Shown here piece by piece: positions 18,500-27,738 of a stretch of DNA of 64,000 nt; within the stretch, counting starts at the first letter, position 1, and each line of letters opens with the position of its first letter. The notes beneath the pieces are model-generated. The model made no database searches, was not told the origin of the DNA, and saw only the letters and a list, made by a program, of their open reading frames with translations. The translations under genes were made by a program, and so were the position numbers. This stretch comes from Terrabacter sp. Ter38 (GTDB lineage: Bacteria > Actinomycetota > Actinomycetes > Actinomycetales > Dermatophilaceae): assembly GCF_024519435.1 (NCBI RefSeq), contig NZ_JALJRZ010000001.1, positions 310,001 to 374,000 of the forward strand, read 5' to 3'.

Positions 18500-19726
18500 A
18501 TGGACCTTCCCACCACCCGTCGCAACGTCTTGACCGGTGCCGCCGCAGCGGTGGCCGCGGTCGGCGTTGCCGGTGTCGCCCCCAACGTGGCCCAAGCCGC
18601 CCGGCCGCCGATCCCCGGAGGGCGGGGCGCTGGCGACGTTGACCGAACCCGGTTCCTCGACGAGTTCCACGGTCAGACCGACGACGAGAAGTTGACGGCG
18701 GCCATGCAGTGGCAGCAGTCCACTCCCGGTCAACCAGCGTTGCGCCTGTTGCCTCGGGCCTACAACTTCAACCAGCCCCGCCAGCTCTACTCGGGGCTGA
18801 AGCTGGTGGGCACCCCCGCCGGTCCTCGGAACCTGGAGATCAACGACACCGCCCACGTCCCCTCCCGCTGCTTCCTCGGCAACGGCATAGGCTCAGGCAC
18901 CAGTTCCTGGTGGAACGGGGCCGGAAACCTGTTCGACGTCTACATGGCCGACTTCGGCGTCCAGGGCGACCAGGGCTCGTCCCGTCAGCAGTTCATGGAC
19001 GTGCCCGTGACGGCCGGCACCCTCTACGCCTGCCAGTTCCAGGCCCTTTCCTTCGACTTCATGCGTTCCGTCTTCGGCCGCAAGGACCGGGTGTGCGCCT
19101 TCACCCAGGTCGTGCTGTCGGGCCACTGGACGGCCAACAACCTCTGGGACACCCAGTTCACGATCGGCGGCTCGGACAACAGCCTGTGGATGGGTGGCTA
19201 CGTCAACATCGGCACCTCACAATCCCCGGTGCAGACCGGCACGTACGCCGACAACGACTACCAGATCATCCTGTCGTCACTGTCCAAGACCGACATCGGC
19301 TACGTGTACTGCACCGCCCTGAACGGCTGGCGCGGCATCAAGGTCACCGGCTCCAGCCACGGCGGCCTCAACTTCTTCGGCGGGGTGTACGAGGGCTACA
19401 ACGGCACAAACCTGCGCGCCCCCGGCACCGTCATCCGGCTCGAAGGAGGCAACGGCACCTTCCACGGTCCCCGCATCGGCCAGGCCATGGCCAACCCCGA
19501 CCCGGCCGAAGGCGGTTACGTCCACATGACCGACGGCCAGTGGAACTTCATCGGCCCCAGCTTCTTCCGGGGCGACACCCCGGCCAACGTCCCGGCCATC
19601 CATCAGAGCGGAGGTCGTCTCATCATCATGGGCGCCACGGTCGCCAACGACGAGAACTGGCCCACAGAGCCCATCCTGTCCACGGTCGGCGGTAGAGCCA
19701 TCGTCCTCGACGGCTCGATGGGCTAG
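18500..19726 (+). CDS. Tat-exported beta-helix protein
   Basis: A 408-residue secreted protein. Residues 1-34 are a twin-arginine signal (TTRRNVLTGAAAAVAAVGVAG, cleavage near AQA). The mature part opens like a pectate-lyase-type right-handed beta-helix (YNFNQPRQLYSGLKLVGTP) and continues with many short beta turns rich in Gly, Asn and Ser (TQFTIGGSDNSLWMGG, GGLNFFGGVYEGYNG). No catalytic set could be recognised, so a polysaccharide lyase or hydrolase is only one possibility. ATG 18500 has AGAGGAA upstream. It is a lone gene next to integrase remnants, so it may have been acquired. Confidence 0.72.
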   Translation: MDLPTTRRNVLTGAAAAVAAVGVAGVAPNVAQAARPPIPGGRGAGDVDRTRFLDEFHGQTDDEKLTAAMQWQQSTPGQPALRLLPRAYNFNQPRQLYSGLKLVGTPAGPRNLEINDTAHVPSRCFLGNGIGSGTSSWWNGAGNLFDVYMADFGVQGDQGSSRQQFMDVPVTAGTLYACQFQALSFDFMRSVFGRKDRVCAFTQVVLSGHWTANNLWDTQFTIGGSDNSLWMGGYVNIGTSQSPVQTGTYADNDYQIILSSLSKTDIGYVYCTALNGWRGIKVTGSSHGGLNFFGGVYEGYNGTNLRAPGTVIRLEGGNGTFHGPRIGQAMANPDPAEGGYVHMTDGQWNFIGPSFFRGDTPANVPAIHQSGGRLIIMGATVANDENWPTEPILSTVGGRAIVLDGSMG

Positions 19727-19905
19727 CCCAGATCGCGTCGCCGGACACCCCGGTCGCTCCGTGTAGCCCCCTGCGCTTTCCTCCGTGGATCACGAAGCAA
19801 TCCGCGCCGGCGTCCTCGACAGACAGGGACTGTCCGGTGAATGGTCTCCGAGCAGGGCCAGCGCCAGCCTCCCCAAGGCAACCGAGAATGCGCCAAGATC
19901 GTGAC

Positions 19906-21432
19906 ATGGCCGCTTCGCACCATGACGAGACAGAGCGAAAGTTCGACGTCGAAACACGAACCGTCTTGCCGAACCTCACCTCCGCTGAGGGGGTGGTCTC
20001 GGTCGACCAACCCAGCGAGTTCCAGCTCGAGGCCGTCTACTTCGACACCCCGGACTACGACCTCGCCCGCAACCACATCACGTTACGGCGCCGCACCGGT
20101 GGCCCGGACGACGGATGGCATCTAAAGCTGCCCGCTGGCCCAGACACCAGGACCGAGGTTCGCGAGCAACTCGGCCCTGCAGGAGGTGACGTCCCTGACC
20201 CACTACGGACACGGGTGCGTGCCATCGTCCGGGATCGACCGCTCGCGCCGATCGTCATCGTGAACACGACGCGGCGTGAGTACGCCCTGCGTGATGCCGA
20301 GGGAGCAGTCCTCGCCCGCGTCTGCGACGACTCGGTGCTCGGTCAGCTGCTCGGCGACGACGAGCCGGACCAGACCTGGAGGGAATGGGAGGTCGAGCTC
20401 GATGTAGGCCCTGCCTCAGTGCTTGACGCCGTCACCGCGGTCCTGCTCGCCGCGGGCGCCGCCCCTGCGAGCGCCGGGTCGAAGCTGGGTCGCGTCGTGG
20501 GCGAGATCCCAGTCATCGAGGTGCGGCCATCGAAGAAGCAGCTTGCCAGGGGCAGCGCCGGCCAACTGCTGTCTGCGCACCTGACCGAACAGACTGCTCG
20601 GCTGAACGAGCACGACGCCGGGGTGCGGGCCGGCCAACCCGAGTCGGTGCACCGCCTACGGATCGCCGCCCGGCGGTTGCGGTCCGCGCTCAGCACCTTC
20701 CGACCGATCCTCGATCGAACCCTCACCGATCCCGTTCAGGAGGAGCTGCGCTGGCTCGGCCAGTCGCTCGCGCCGGCGCGGGACGCGCAGGTGCTACGTG
20801 AGCACCTGCTCGCCCTGGCCTCGTCGGAGCCGGATGAGCTGATCATCGGCTCTGCCGTGACGCGCATCGACGACCAACTGCGCGCTGATCACCAGACCGG
20901 GCTCGTGGGGGCCCGCGAAGCACTCGACAGTGAACGCTATCGGCGCCTGCTCGACGCCCTCGACACTCTCGTCGCCAGCCCACCGCTGCGACAGCACGCG
21001 GACACGTCGGCCCGCACCTTGATGCCGCGTCTGCTCGCCCGTGACGTGAAGCGGCTTCGTCGCGCGGTGCGAGCGATCGAGGCAGCCCCGGACGCCGCCC
21101 ACCGCGACGTGGCGTTCCACGAGACCCGGAAGAAGGCCAAGCGCCTGCGCTACGCCGCCGAGGTCGCAGCACCCCCGCTGGGCAAGCGGGCTCGTTCACT
21201 CGCGACGTCCGCCAAGCGGGCGCAGAAGGTGCTCGGCGCGCACCAGGACTCGGTCAATGCGCGCGGTCGTCTGCGCGAGCTGGGAGTGCAGGCGCACCTG
21301 GCCGGGGACAACAGCTTCACCTTTGGTCGGCTCCACGCTCTGGAGCAGGTTCGCGCCGAACGTGCCGAGGCCGAGTTCGAGACGGTCTGGAACAGGTTCA
21401 GCCACAAGCAGATCCCGCGCTGGACCGCGTAG
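19906..21432 (+). CDS. CYTH and CHAD domain protein
   Basis: A 508-residue cytoplasmic protein. Residues 8-12 (ETERK) form the ExExK mark of the CYTH triphosphate tunnel fold (to about residue 200), which binds inorganic polyphosphate or triphosphate. The rest is a CHAD domain, all-helical with repeated basic histidines (VHRLRIAARRLRSAL, HETRKKAKRLRYAAE), which binds polyphosphate. The pair probably acts in polyphosphate binding or hydrolysis. ATG 19906 gives the usual short lead before ExExK; an in-frame ATG at 19837 would add 23 residues. Confidence 0.9.
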   Translation: MAASHHDETERKFDVETRTVLPNLTSAEGVVSVDQPSEFQLEAVYFDTPDYDLARNHITLRRRTGGPDDGWHLKLPAGPDTRTEVREQLGPAGGDVPDPLRTRVRAIVRDRPLAPIVIVNTTRREYALRDAEGAVLARVCDDSVLGQLLGDDEPDQTWREWEVELDVGPASVLDAVTAVLLAAGAAPASAGSKLGRVVGEIPVIEVRPSKKQLARGSAGQLLSAHLTEQTARLNEHDAGVRAGQPESVHRLRIAARRLRSALSTFRPILDRTLTDPVQEELRWLGQSLAPARDAQVLREHLLALASSEPDELIIGSAVTRIDDQLRADHQTGLVGAREALDSERYRRLLDALDTLVASPPLRQHADTSARTLMPRLLARDVKRLRRAVRAIEAAPDAAHRDVAFHETRKKAKRLRYAAEVAAPPLGKRARSLATSAKRAQKVLGAHQDSVNARGRLRELGVQAHLAGDNSFTFGRLHALEQVRAERAEAEFETVWNRFSHKQIPRWTA

Positions 21433-21563
21433 CAGGGACCCGTCGACGGCCCAACTCGATACACGTCTCATCCGCCACATCTGTGCCGCATTCAGGTGCA
21501 ACCACGAGCCACGTCGTCTGAGACTGCTACGCCAACAACAGGGCTGACCGCCGCCGCCAACAC

Positions 21564-22574
21564 GTGGGGACTACCGGAACGGCTTCCGCCCCGCGGGACG
21601 CATGGGCGTCTTCGTCCCCCCGTGACGGGAGAGAGCTCCATCAGCGAGGCGCGAGCATCCATTCGCTCATACCGGGCAGCATGCTGCGCCGTAGTCGTTC
21701 AGACGTGCGGCTCCTCGTCGCAGCCGGCGCCGCAGCCGGCCTCGCGACCGCGTTCAACGCACCGATCGCCGGCGGCGTCTTCGTCCTGGAAGAGCTGGTC
21801 AGGCGGTTCGACCCACGGACAACCCTTGCCACCCTGGTGGCCTCTGGGGCGGGCTTCGCCAGCGCTCATCTGCTTCTGCACCACTCCACCGCATCCAACT
21901 TCCACGTACCTCCCCTGGCCGACCCCTCCTTGAGGCAGGCCCCTCTGGTGGTCGCCGTCGGCGTGTTCTGCGGCTTGCTCGGCGTCCCCTACAACGCAGC
22001 CGTGATGAAGAGCCTGCGGGTCGTCGACACGAGCCGGTGGCCAGTGGTGGCGCGTGCCGCACTCATCGGGGCAATCGTCGGAGCGATCGGCTGGATCGCC
22101 CCGACGGTGGTCGGCGGTGGAGACAACCTCTCCCAGCAGGCCCTGTTGGGCGCGGGCACCGTCGCTGGGGTGACGGGCTTGCTCGTGCTCCGCTTCGGGC
22201 TCGGTGTGCTCTCGTACGCTGCCTGCACGCCCGGGGGTCTCTTCGCGCCGATGCTCGTCCTCGGCTCGCACCTCGGGCTGCTCGTCGGGCTGGTCGGCCA
22301 GCTGGTGGCGCCCCACCAGACCCCGGACCCCGCGGCGCTGGCGCTCATCGGGATGGCGGCATTCTTCACCGCGACGGTGCGCGCGCCCGTCACCGGCATC
22401 GTGCTGGCCACCGAACTGACGGGATCGACGACCCAGCTGGCGCCGATGCTCGGCGCCTGCGCGATCGCGATGCTGACCGCCACCGCGTTGCGGTCCGCGC
22501 CGATCTACGACCAGCTCACCCAACGAGCGGTCTCGGCGTTCAAGGTGAATGCCGCCGAAGCGCACGAGACCTGA
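21564..22574 (+). pseudogene. ClC chloride channel, 5'-truncated
   Basis: The frame matches the C-terminal two thirds of a ClC channel or proton antiporter: DVRLLVAAGAAAGLATAFNAP, GGVFVLEEL, and GGLFAPMLVLGSHLG. The N-terminal helices and the GSGIP chloride-site motif are missing. Where GREGP with its helix should be, the DNA reads GRELHQRGASI, which looks like GREGPSIQRGASI damaged by small deletions. The first 40 residues are not ClC-like. The gene is most likely dead, though a partial protein from 21681 could be made. Confidence 0.7.
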
Positions 22575-22826
22575 CCACACCAGACCTTCAGAGACCCGGC
22601 CAGGCGATCGCGGCCGCCGCGCTGCACCGCGCACGTGCCGCCAGCCGCCCGCCCGCAGCAAGCTTGCGGCGTCTCTCGGAAGCGGCTTCGGCGGTGAACG
22701 AGCCTATTGACTGGAGCTGGGAATAGAGGTTGCTGGGCCACCATGCCTGCATGCGACTGGGCCCGGTGGACTGGGCCTTTCCGGAGGACGCCGCCTGGAC
22801 TGGCCTCCCGTTATCGCCGCCTCTCC

Positions 22827-23624
22827 TCACATGGCCGGCGATGCGCGGCCAAGCAGGGCCGTCGCTGCGAAGGCTAGGCCCCACGCAATCAACACGATGC
22901 CTCCGAACACCCCCAAGCTTCCGGCCAGGTCGGGGTAGAGCGCACACACGGATCCGAACCAGATGGCCGAGACCGAGGCCGGAAGCACACTGAGTCGAGA
23001 GCCTCTCGCCCCGACCGCTCTCGCGACCACAGCAATGAATGCCGCTGCAGCGACCGCGAACCCGAACGCCGCCTGCATGGGGAGGTGCATCAGCCCCCAC
23101 GTGTTGTCGTCCACCGCGTCCGACCGGATGGCCGCCACGACCGCCGCCGCATGACCGACGCTCCCGATCCCGGCGACCATCGCCAAGACGAGGGGTAGCG
23201 CGGGACAGGCCCGAAGCCTGGGTCGCGCGGCGGGCCACAGAGTGCGCATGGACATCACGAGCGGGCCTGTGGCCGAGAGGACGACCAAGCCTCCCGCGAC
23301 AGCCTGCCCGGGGATACGTCCGACCAATCCGACGATGAGGACGGCGCAGCCCGACGCGCCGGCGATGTGGAGAAAGATCCACCATCGGGCACGCACCGCG
23401 AACATCATGAGAGGCCAAGCCACGAGAGCGGTGTACAGAAGCCCCCACGAGGTCTCCACCACGTAGTGCGCGCTGAAGCCCGCATCCTGAAGGGGGACGA
23501 CCAGAAGGTCGACGAGCCCGAAGAATGGGACTGACCAGAGTAGAGCGGTGATGGCAGCCACCGTCCTGGCCAGCCAGTGCGACGCCGCGGCCTGAGGCGC
23601 GACCTCCCTCGCGTGCGCTGTCAT
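22827..23624 (-). CDS. Polytopic membrane protein, unrecognised
   Basis: A 265-residue protein with about eight hydrophobic segments and short loops. There are no clear catalytic or transport motifs. ATG 23624 was chosen because AAGGA lies nine bases upstream; a TTG three codons earlier is possible. The gene has no operon partner: the neighbours are the broken ClC gene (facing it) and a broken UPF0158 gene. The function is unknown. Confidence 0.65.
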   Translation of the reverse strand: MTAHAREVAPQAAASHWLARTVAAITALLWSVPFFGLVDLLVVPLQDAGFSAHYVVETSWGLLYTALVAWPLMMFAVRARWWIFLHIAGASGCAVLIVGLVGRIPGQAVAGGLVVLSATGPLVMSMRTLWPAARPRLRACPALPLVLAMVAGIGSVGHAAAVVAAIRSDAVDDNTWGLMHLPMQAAFGFAVAAAAFIAVVARAVGARGSRLSVLPASVSAIWFGSVCALYPDLAGSLGVFGGIVLIAWGLAFAATALLGRASPAM

Positions 23625-23917
23625 CTCCGACAATCCTTTCCTTCAGTCGATTGTCGGCGTCAGAGCGCTTCGCGTCCGGTGTTGAGCAAAAGGAGGATCT
23701 GGTTCTCGGTCCGCCCCTTGCCAGCCGGTGAGTCCGTGTTCCACGCGCCACAGAAGCGGGAACATGGCGCCTCGTTCTGCCGCATCCAGCGGCACTCTCA
23801 GGGCACAATCCCCTCGTTCAAGCTCAGAGGTGCCTCCCACCGCCGCGAACTGGCCGTGGCCGCGACGCGGCGCACACGGCACTTCAGGACCTCCAGCTCG
23901 GTTAATAGCCTGAGTGA

Positions 23918-24170
23918 ATGCTCGAACTGAGCGACGTCGACGTCGTCGAGATCGCAACCGCACTCGCGGATCAGACGGGCTACGACCACCGATGGCTGCT
24001 CGACCCGCGAACAGGTCAGGTGGCGTTCTGGACCAGCGACACCGGCATCGACGGCGAGAACCCCGTCGAAATCGACGAGCTCGACCTCATCCCAAGTAGA
24101 CCCCATCCCGCCGTACGCCTGGTACAGCACCGGCAACAACGTCGCCGTCTACCGGGTACCGATCCGGTGA
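23918..24170 (+). pseudogene. UPF0158 family gene, frameshifted and truncated
   Basis: The first 57 codons read MLELSDVDVVEIATAL, then HRWLLDPRTGQVAFW and TGIDGENPVEIDELDL, the start of a UPF0158 protein. Near 24092 the frame shifts: VDPIPPYAWYSTGN continues one base later and stops at 24168-24170. A complete member is about 140 residues, so the second half is lost. The family has no known function. Confidence 0.65.
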
Positions 24171-24487
24171 GCAAGCTCCTGCGAGCAGGTACCCACCACC
24201 GCCGTCTGCACTGGCTTGCGGGCAGCCGCCCGGCCCGTCGCCACGGGCGCAGGACCCTACCCCTGAGTCGCATAATCCTGTGCACACGGCTCGGCCACCA
24301 CCGGGACGGCACGGCTCCTCCCGCCGTCCCGAGACCGGCGGGTGCCCCAGGTGCAGCACCTGAGCCATCGAACAACTGCCCGATCTGCATGGGGAGTGCA
24401 CACCATCGTGGCCACCAGGTCCGCCGGGCGCGATCCCAGTTTGGCTGCGATCGCCCGAGTGAGGACGCGGCCGCTCGCCGCGGGCGC
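24171..24487. other. Gene-free stretch
   Basis: About 315 bases between the UPF0158 remnant and the end of the aldo/keto reductase gene. No gene, RNA or clear hairpin was seen. Confidence 0.35.
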
Positions 24488-25510
24488 TCACCCGATGACG
24501 CGGTGGCGCTGGGCGATACCGGCGGCGCCGTAGGGGTAGTCGTCCATGCGCGGGCTGCTGACCGCGCTGAGGTGGGAAAGCTGGTCTGCCGCCAGATCGA
24601 GGTCGGCGGCGGCGAGGTTGTCGGTGAGCTGCTCGACGGTGCGGGCACCGAGGATCACCGACGTGACCGCCGGCTGCGCCGCGACCCAGGCGAGGGCCAC
24701 CGCTGCGGAGGTGACGCCCTGCTCCTTCGCGACCTCAGCCACGGCGTCGATGACCGCCCAAGTGCGCTCGTCCGAGTTGCGGGGCCCGTAGGCCTCCATA
24801 CCGCGCTCCGGGTCCTCGCCGAGGCGCGAGGCTCCGGTCGGGGTGGTGTTGCGCTGGTACTTGCCGGTGAGCCACCCGCCCGCGAGGGGCGACCAGGGCA
24901 GGAGGCCGAGTCCGCCATCGAGACAGGCCGGCACGACCTCGTGCTCGATGTCGCGAACGAGGAGGTTGTACTGCGGCTGCAACGTCACCGGCGGCGTCCA
25001 GCCGTGCTCACGGGCCGTGTGCACTGCCTTGGTGACCTGGTAGCCGAGGTAGTTGGAGAAGCCGTAGTAGCCGATCTTGCCCGCTGCAACGGCGTCGTCG
25101 AGGAAGCGCAGCGTCTCCTCGAGCGGCGTGACGGCGTCCCACGCGTGCATCTGGTACAGGTCGATGTGCTCGACCCCGAGCCGGGTCAGCGACGCGTCGA
25201 GCGCCTGCCGGAGGTGGCGTCGTGAGAGACCGACGTCGTTGTGACCCTCGCCCATCGGGAAGCGGCCCTTCGTCGCCACGACCATCCGGGCCGCGTCCTC
25301 GGGGTGGGACCTAAGCCACCGGCCGGTGATCTCCTCGGAGACGCCCTTGCTGTAGACGTCCGCCGTGTCGAGGAAAGTGCCTCCAGCCTCCGCGAAGGCG
25401 TCGAGGATGGACCCGGAAGCCTCCTCATCGGCCTCCGCACCGAAGGTCATCGTGCCGAGGCACTGGGTGGAGACGATGGTGCCGCTGGTGCCAAGAGTGG
25501 TGTATCGCAT
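24488..25510 (-). CDS. Aldo/keto reductase
   Basis: A 340-residue NADPH-dependent oxidoreductase of the AKR superfamily (YghZ/Tas-like group). The catalytic tetrad is complete: D48, Y53, K81 and H122 (LDTADVY, VATKGRF, LYQMHAWD). The barrel continues to ITSVILGARTVEQL and the cofactor-binding end. The substrate is unknown; the group reduces a range of aldehydes and ketones. ATG 25510 has TACGGT seven bases upstream, suggesting a leaderless transcript. It stands alone. Confidence 0.92.
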   Translation of the reverse strand: MRYTTLGTSGTIVSTQCLGTMTFGAEADEEASGSILDAFAEAGGTFLDTADVYSKGVSEEITGRWLRSHPEDAARMVVATKGRFPMGEGHNDVGLSRRHLRQALDASLTRLGVEHIDLYQMHAWDAVTPLEETLRFLDDAVAAGKIGYYGFSNYLGYQVTKAVHTAREHGWTPPVTLQPQYNLLVRDIEHEVVPACLDGGLGLLPWSPLAGGWLTGKYQRNTTPTGASRLGEDPERGMEAYGPRNSDERTWAVIDAVAEVAKEQGVTSAAVALAWVAAQPAVTSVILGARTVEQLTDNLAAADLDLAADQLSHLSAVSSPRMDDYPYGAAGIAQRHRVIG

Positions 25511-25517
25511 GAGTGCC

Positions 25518-25523
25518 ACCGTA
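25518..25523 (-). promoter_or_regulatory. -10 hexamer, likely leaderless start
   Basis: On the minus strand TACGGT (TANNNT) lies seven bases before the ATG of the aldo/keto reductase gene, so the transcript probably begins at the start codon. Confidence 0.4.
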
Positions 25524-25599
25524 TGCCGGATGAGCCTGAGCCCAGGTTTGGTTGCGTGCCAGCTTGGCGTCATGCGGAACACTTGTGCGCCAAGCAGGA

Positions 25600-26997
25600 T
25601 CAGTGGTCCGTGGGCAGGCGGACCACGACTCGCAGGCCCGGGGCGGCGTCCTCGAGTCTCACGTCGCCTCCGCTGCGCCGCAGCAGCGCCTGGGTGATCG
25701 GCAGGCCAAGTCCGCTGCCTCCGCTGTCCCTGTCCCGGGCCTCGTCGAGCCTCGTGAAGCGGTCGAAGACCCCGTCGCGGTCCTCGACGGAGATGCCGTG
25801 GCCGTCGTCGGTGACGGTGACTTCGACTTGGTGGCCCACCGCGGTGGCGTCGAGGACGACGGCGGTGCGGGCGTGTCGGACCGCGTTGTCGACGAGGTTC
25901 GTCAGGGCTCGGGTCAGTTCGCCCCTCGGTGCTCTCGTCTGCAGTCGGCGTCCGGCGAGGCCAGGCGCGGTGTGCACCGGTACGCGGGCGCTGGCGTAGC
26001 GGCCGGCGACGTCCGAGAGCAGTGCGGTGACATCGACCGCGGAGGACGTGCGTGTCGCCGCGGCGTCATCGGCACGCGCCAAGATGAGAAGGTCGTCCAC
26101 GAGCACGGTCAAACGGTCCACCTCAGCGAGCAGCTCCGCCGGCAGGTCCCCGCCCTCGCCGAGGCGCTCTGCCACCTCGAGCTGGGTGCGCAGACTGGCG
26201 AGCGGGCTGCGCAGCTCGTGGGCCGCGTCCGCGATGAAGGCGCGCTGCTTGCGCCGAGCGGCCGTGATCCGGTCGAGCATCGCATTGAGGGTCGTCGCCA
26301 GGGCGCTGACCTCGTCGCGGGTAGGTGGCACGGGCAGGCGCTCGCCCTCCGATGACGACTCGTCAATGCGCTCGGCACCCTGTCGGAGCGCCTCGACCGG
26401 AGCGAGGGCCGCTCCGATCACGCGCCACGCGATGACTGCCAGGACGGCGAGCAGCAGCGGGAAGATCCACAGCAGCAGCGCGCGAAGCGTCCTGGCGCTC
26501 TGCTCGACGTCCCCGGTGGGCGCCGCTGCGACCACCGAGTACTCGCGGCCCCTCGGCACGGCTGCTCCCGCCGGGACCGCCACGACCTGCAGCCGGCCCG
26601 AAAGTCCGGAACGGCTGCCCGGCACGATCACCTGCTCCCCCGCGAGGGCGCGGCGCAGCTCGTCCGGTGTGACGAGGGAGGTCAGCCGGTCGGCAGCCAC
26701 CGACCCGGTGACCACTCGTCCTTGCGCCTCGAGGACCTGGACGACCTGGGAGCCGGAGACCGGGACCGGGTCGGGCATACGGCCCGAGTCGACGAGCAGG
26801 GCCACCTGTTGGGCGCTGGCCCGGGCCGTGCCCTCGATGGAGCGACCGAGCGAGGCTGTGAGGACGGCGTAGAGCAGGAGGCCACCGATGAGGAGCGCAC
26901 CGGCGAGTCCTGCGAGGCCGATGAGCAGCAGCCGGGCCCGGATGCTCAGCCGGGCGAACCTGTTTCGCACGGACCGCCGGCGTGGGTGGTCGGTCAC
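25600..26997 (-). CDS. Sensor histidine kinase, EnvZ/BaeS-like
   Basis: A 465-residue membrane kinase. A basic lead and a membrane helix (residues 21-47), an outside domain of about 120 residues, a second helix near 170-190, HAMP linker, HisKA with H260 (AAHELRSPLASL), then HATPase with N-box NLVDNAVRHA and the GSGLGLPI glycine box. It should phosphorylate the response regulator encoded just before it. Its start overlaps the regulator stop by four bases. The pair is divergent from the LolA-like/ABC genes, which it probably controls. Confidence 0.92.
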   Translation of the reverse strand: MTDHPRRRSVRNRFARLSIRARLLLIGLAGLAGALLIGGLLLYAVLTASLGRSIEGTARASAQQVALLVDSGRMPDPVPVSGSQVVQVLEAQGRVVTGSVAADRLTSLVTPDELRRALAGEQVIVPGSRSGLSGRLQVVAVPAGAAVPRGREYSVVAAAPTGDVEQSARTLRALLLWIFPLLLAVLAVIAWRVIGAALAPVEALRQGAERIDESSSEGERLPVPPTRDEVSALATTLNAMLDRITAARRKQRAFIADAAHELRSPLASLRTQLEVAERLGEGGDLPAELLAEVDRLTVLVDDLLILARADDAAATRTSSAVDVTALLSDVAGRYASARVPVHTAPGLAGRRLQTRAPRGELTRALTNLVDNAVRHARTAVVLDATAVGHQVEVTVTDDGHGISVEDRDGVFDRFTRLDEARDRDSGGSGLGLPITQALLRRSGGDVRLEDAAPGLRVVVRLPTDH

Positions 26998-27644
26998 GAC
27001 GCCATCCGGTAGCCGACTCCGCGAACGGTCTCGATTCGCGTCCTGCCCAGCTTGCGACGCAGGTAGGCGATGTAGACCTCGACCACGTTGGCATCGTCGA
27101 GGTCCCCCCAGACCTTTTCGAGGAGGTCCTCCTTCGGGACGGCCGCGGGATGGGCGCGAAGGAGGTGCTCGAGCAGGACGAACTCTCGGGGGGCGAGCGC
27201 CACCTCCGAGCCGTCGACCTCCACGCGGTGGGCCGCCGGGTCGAGCATCACCCCGGCGGCCTTGAGGACCGCTGGACGCGGCGCGGGGTCGCGGCGGAGC
27301 AGGGCCCGGAGCCGAGCCACGAGGACGACGAAGGAGAACGGCTTGGTCAGGTAGTCGTCCGCGCCGTAGTCGAGTCCGTCGGCCTCGTCGTACTCCCCGT
27401 CCTTCGCCGTCAGGAGCAGCACCGGCACCCAGTTCTGCTCGGCCCGAAGCGTTTTGACGACCGTGTAGCCGGACACACGCGGCAGCATGATGTCGAGGAC
27501 GACGACGTCGTAGGCGCCGAAGCGTGCGGCCTCGAGCCCCGCCTGACCATCCCCGACGTGATTGACGACGAACCCCTCAGCCGTCAGCCCGCGCACGATC
27601 GCAGCAGCCATTCGGGCCTCGTCCTCCACCAGCAGCACGCGCAC
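26994..27644 (-). CDS. OmpR/PhoB-type response regulator
   Basis: A 216-residue regulator. Receiver domain 1-115 with acidic pocket E7/D8 and phospho-acceptor D51 (VVLDIMLP), Lys in LTKPFSF; winged-helix DNA-binding domain about 125-215 ending RTRIETVRGVGYRM. The start is GTG at 27644. It is coupled to the downstream kinase gene. About 95 bases separate it from the divergent LolA-like gene, leaving room for a shared control region. Confidence 0.94.
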   Translation of the reverse strand: MRVLLVEDEARMAAAIVRGLTAEGFVVNHVGDGQAGLEAARFGAYDVVVLDIMLPRVSGYTVVKTLRAEQNWVPVLLLTAKDGEYDEADGLDYGADDYLTKPFSFVVLVARLRALLRRDPAPRPAVLKAAGVMLDPAAHRVEVDGSEVALAPREFVLLEHLLRAHPAAVPKEDLLEKVWGDLDDANVVEVYIAYLRRKLGRTRIETVRGVGYRMAS

Positions 27645-27738
27645 ACTGCCACGATGCCACGGGGTGACGGCGGGGCGCGGCTCCTCGCTGCGGCAGGGTC
27701 TCAGGCGGCTCTAAGCAAGCGGGGCGCACGATGGGGAC

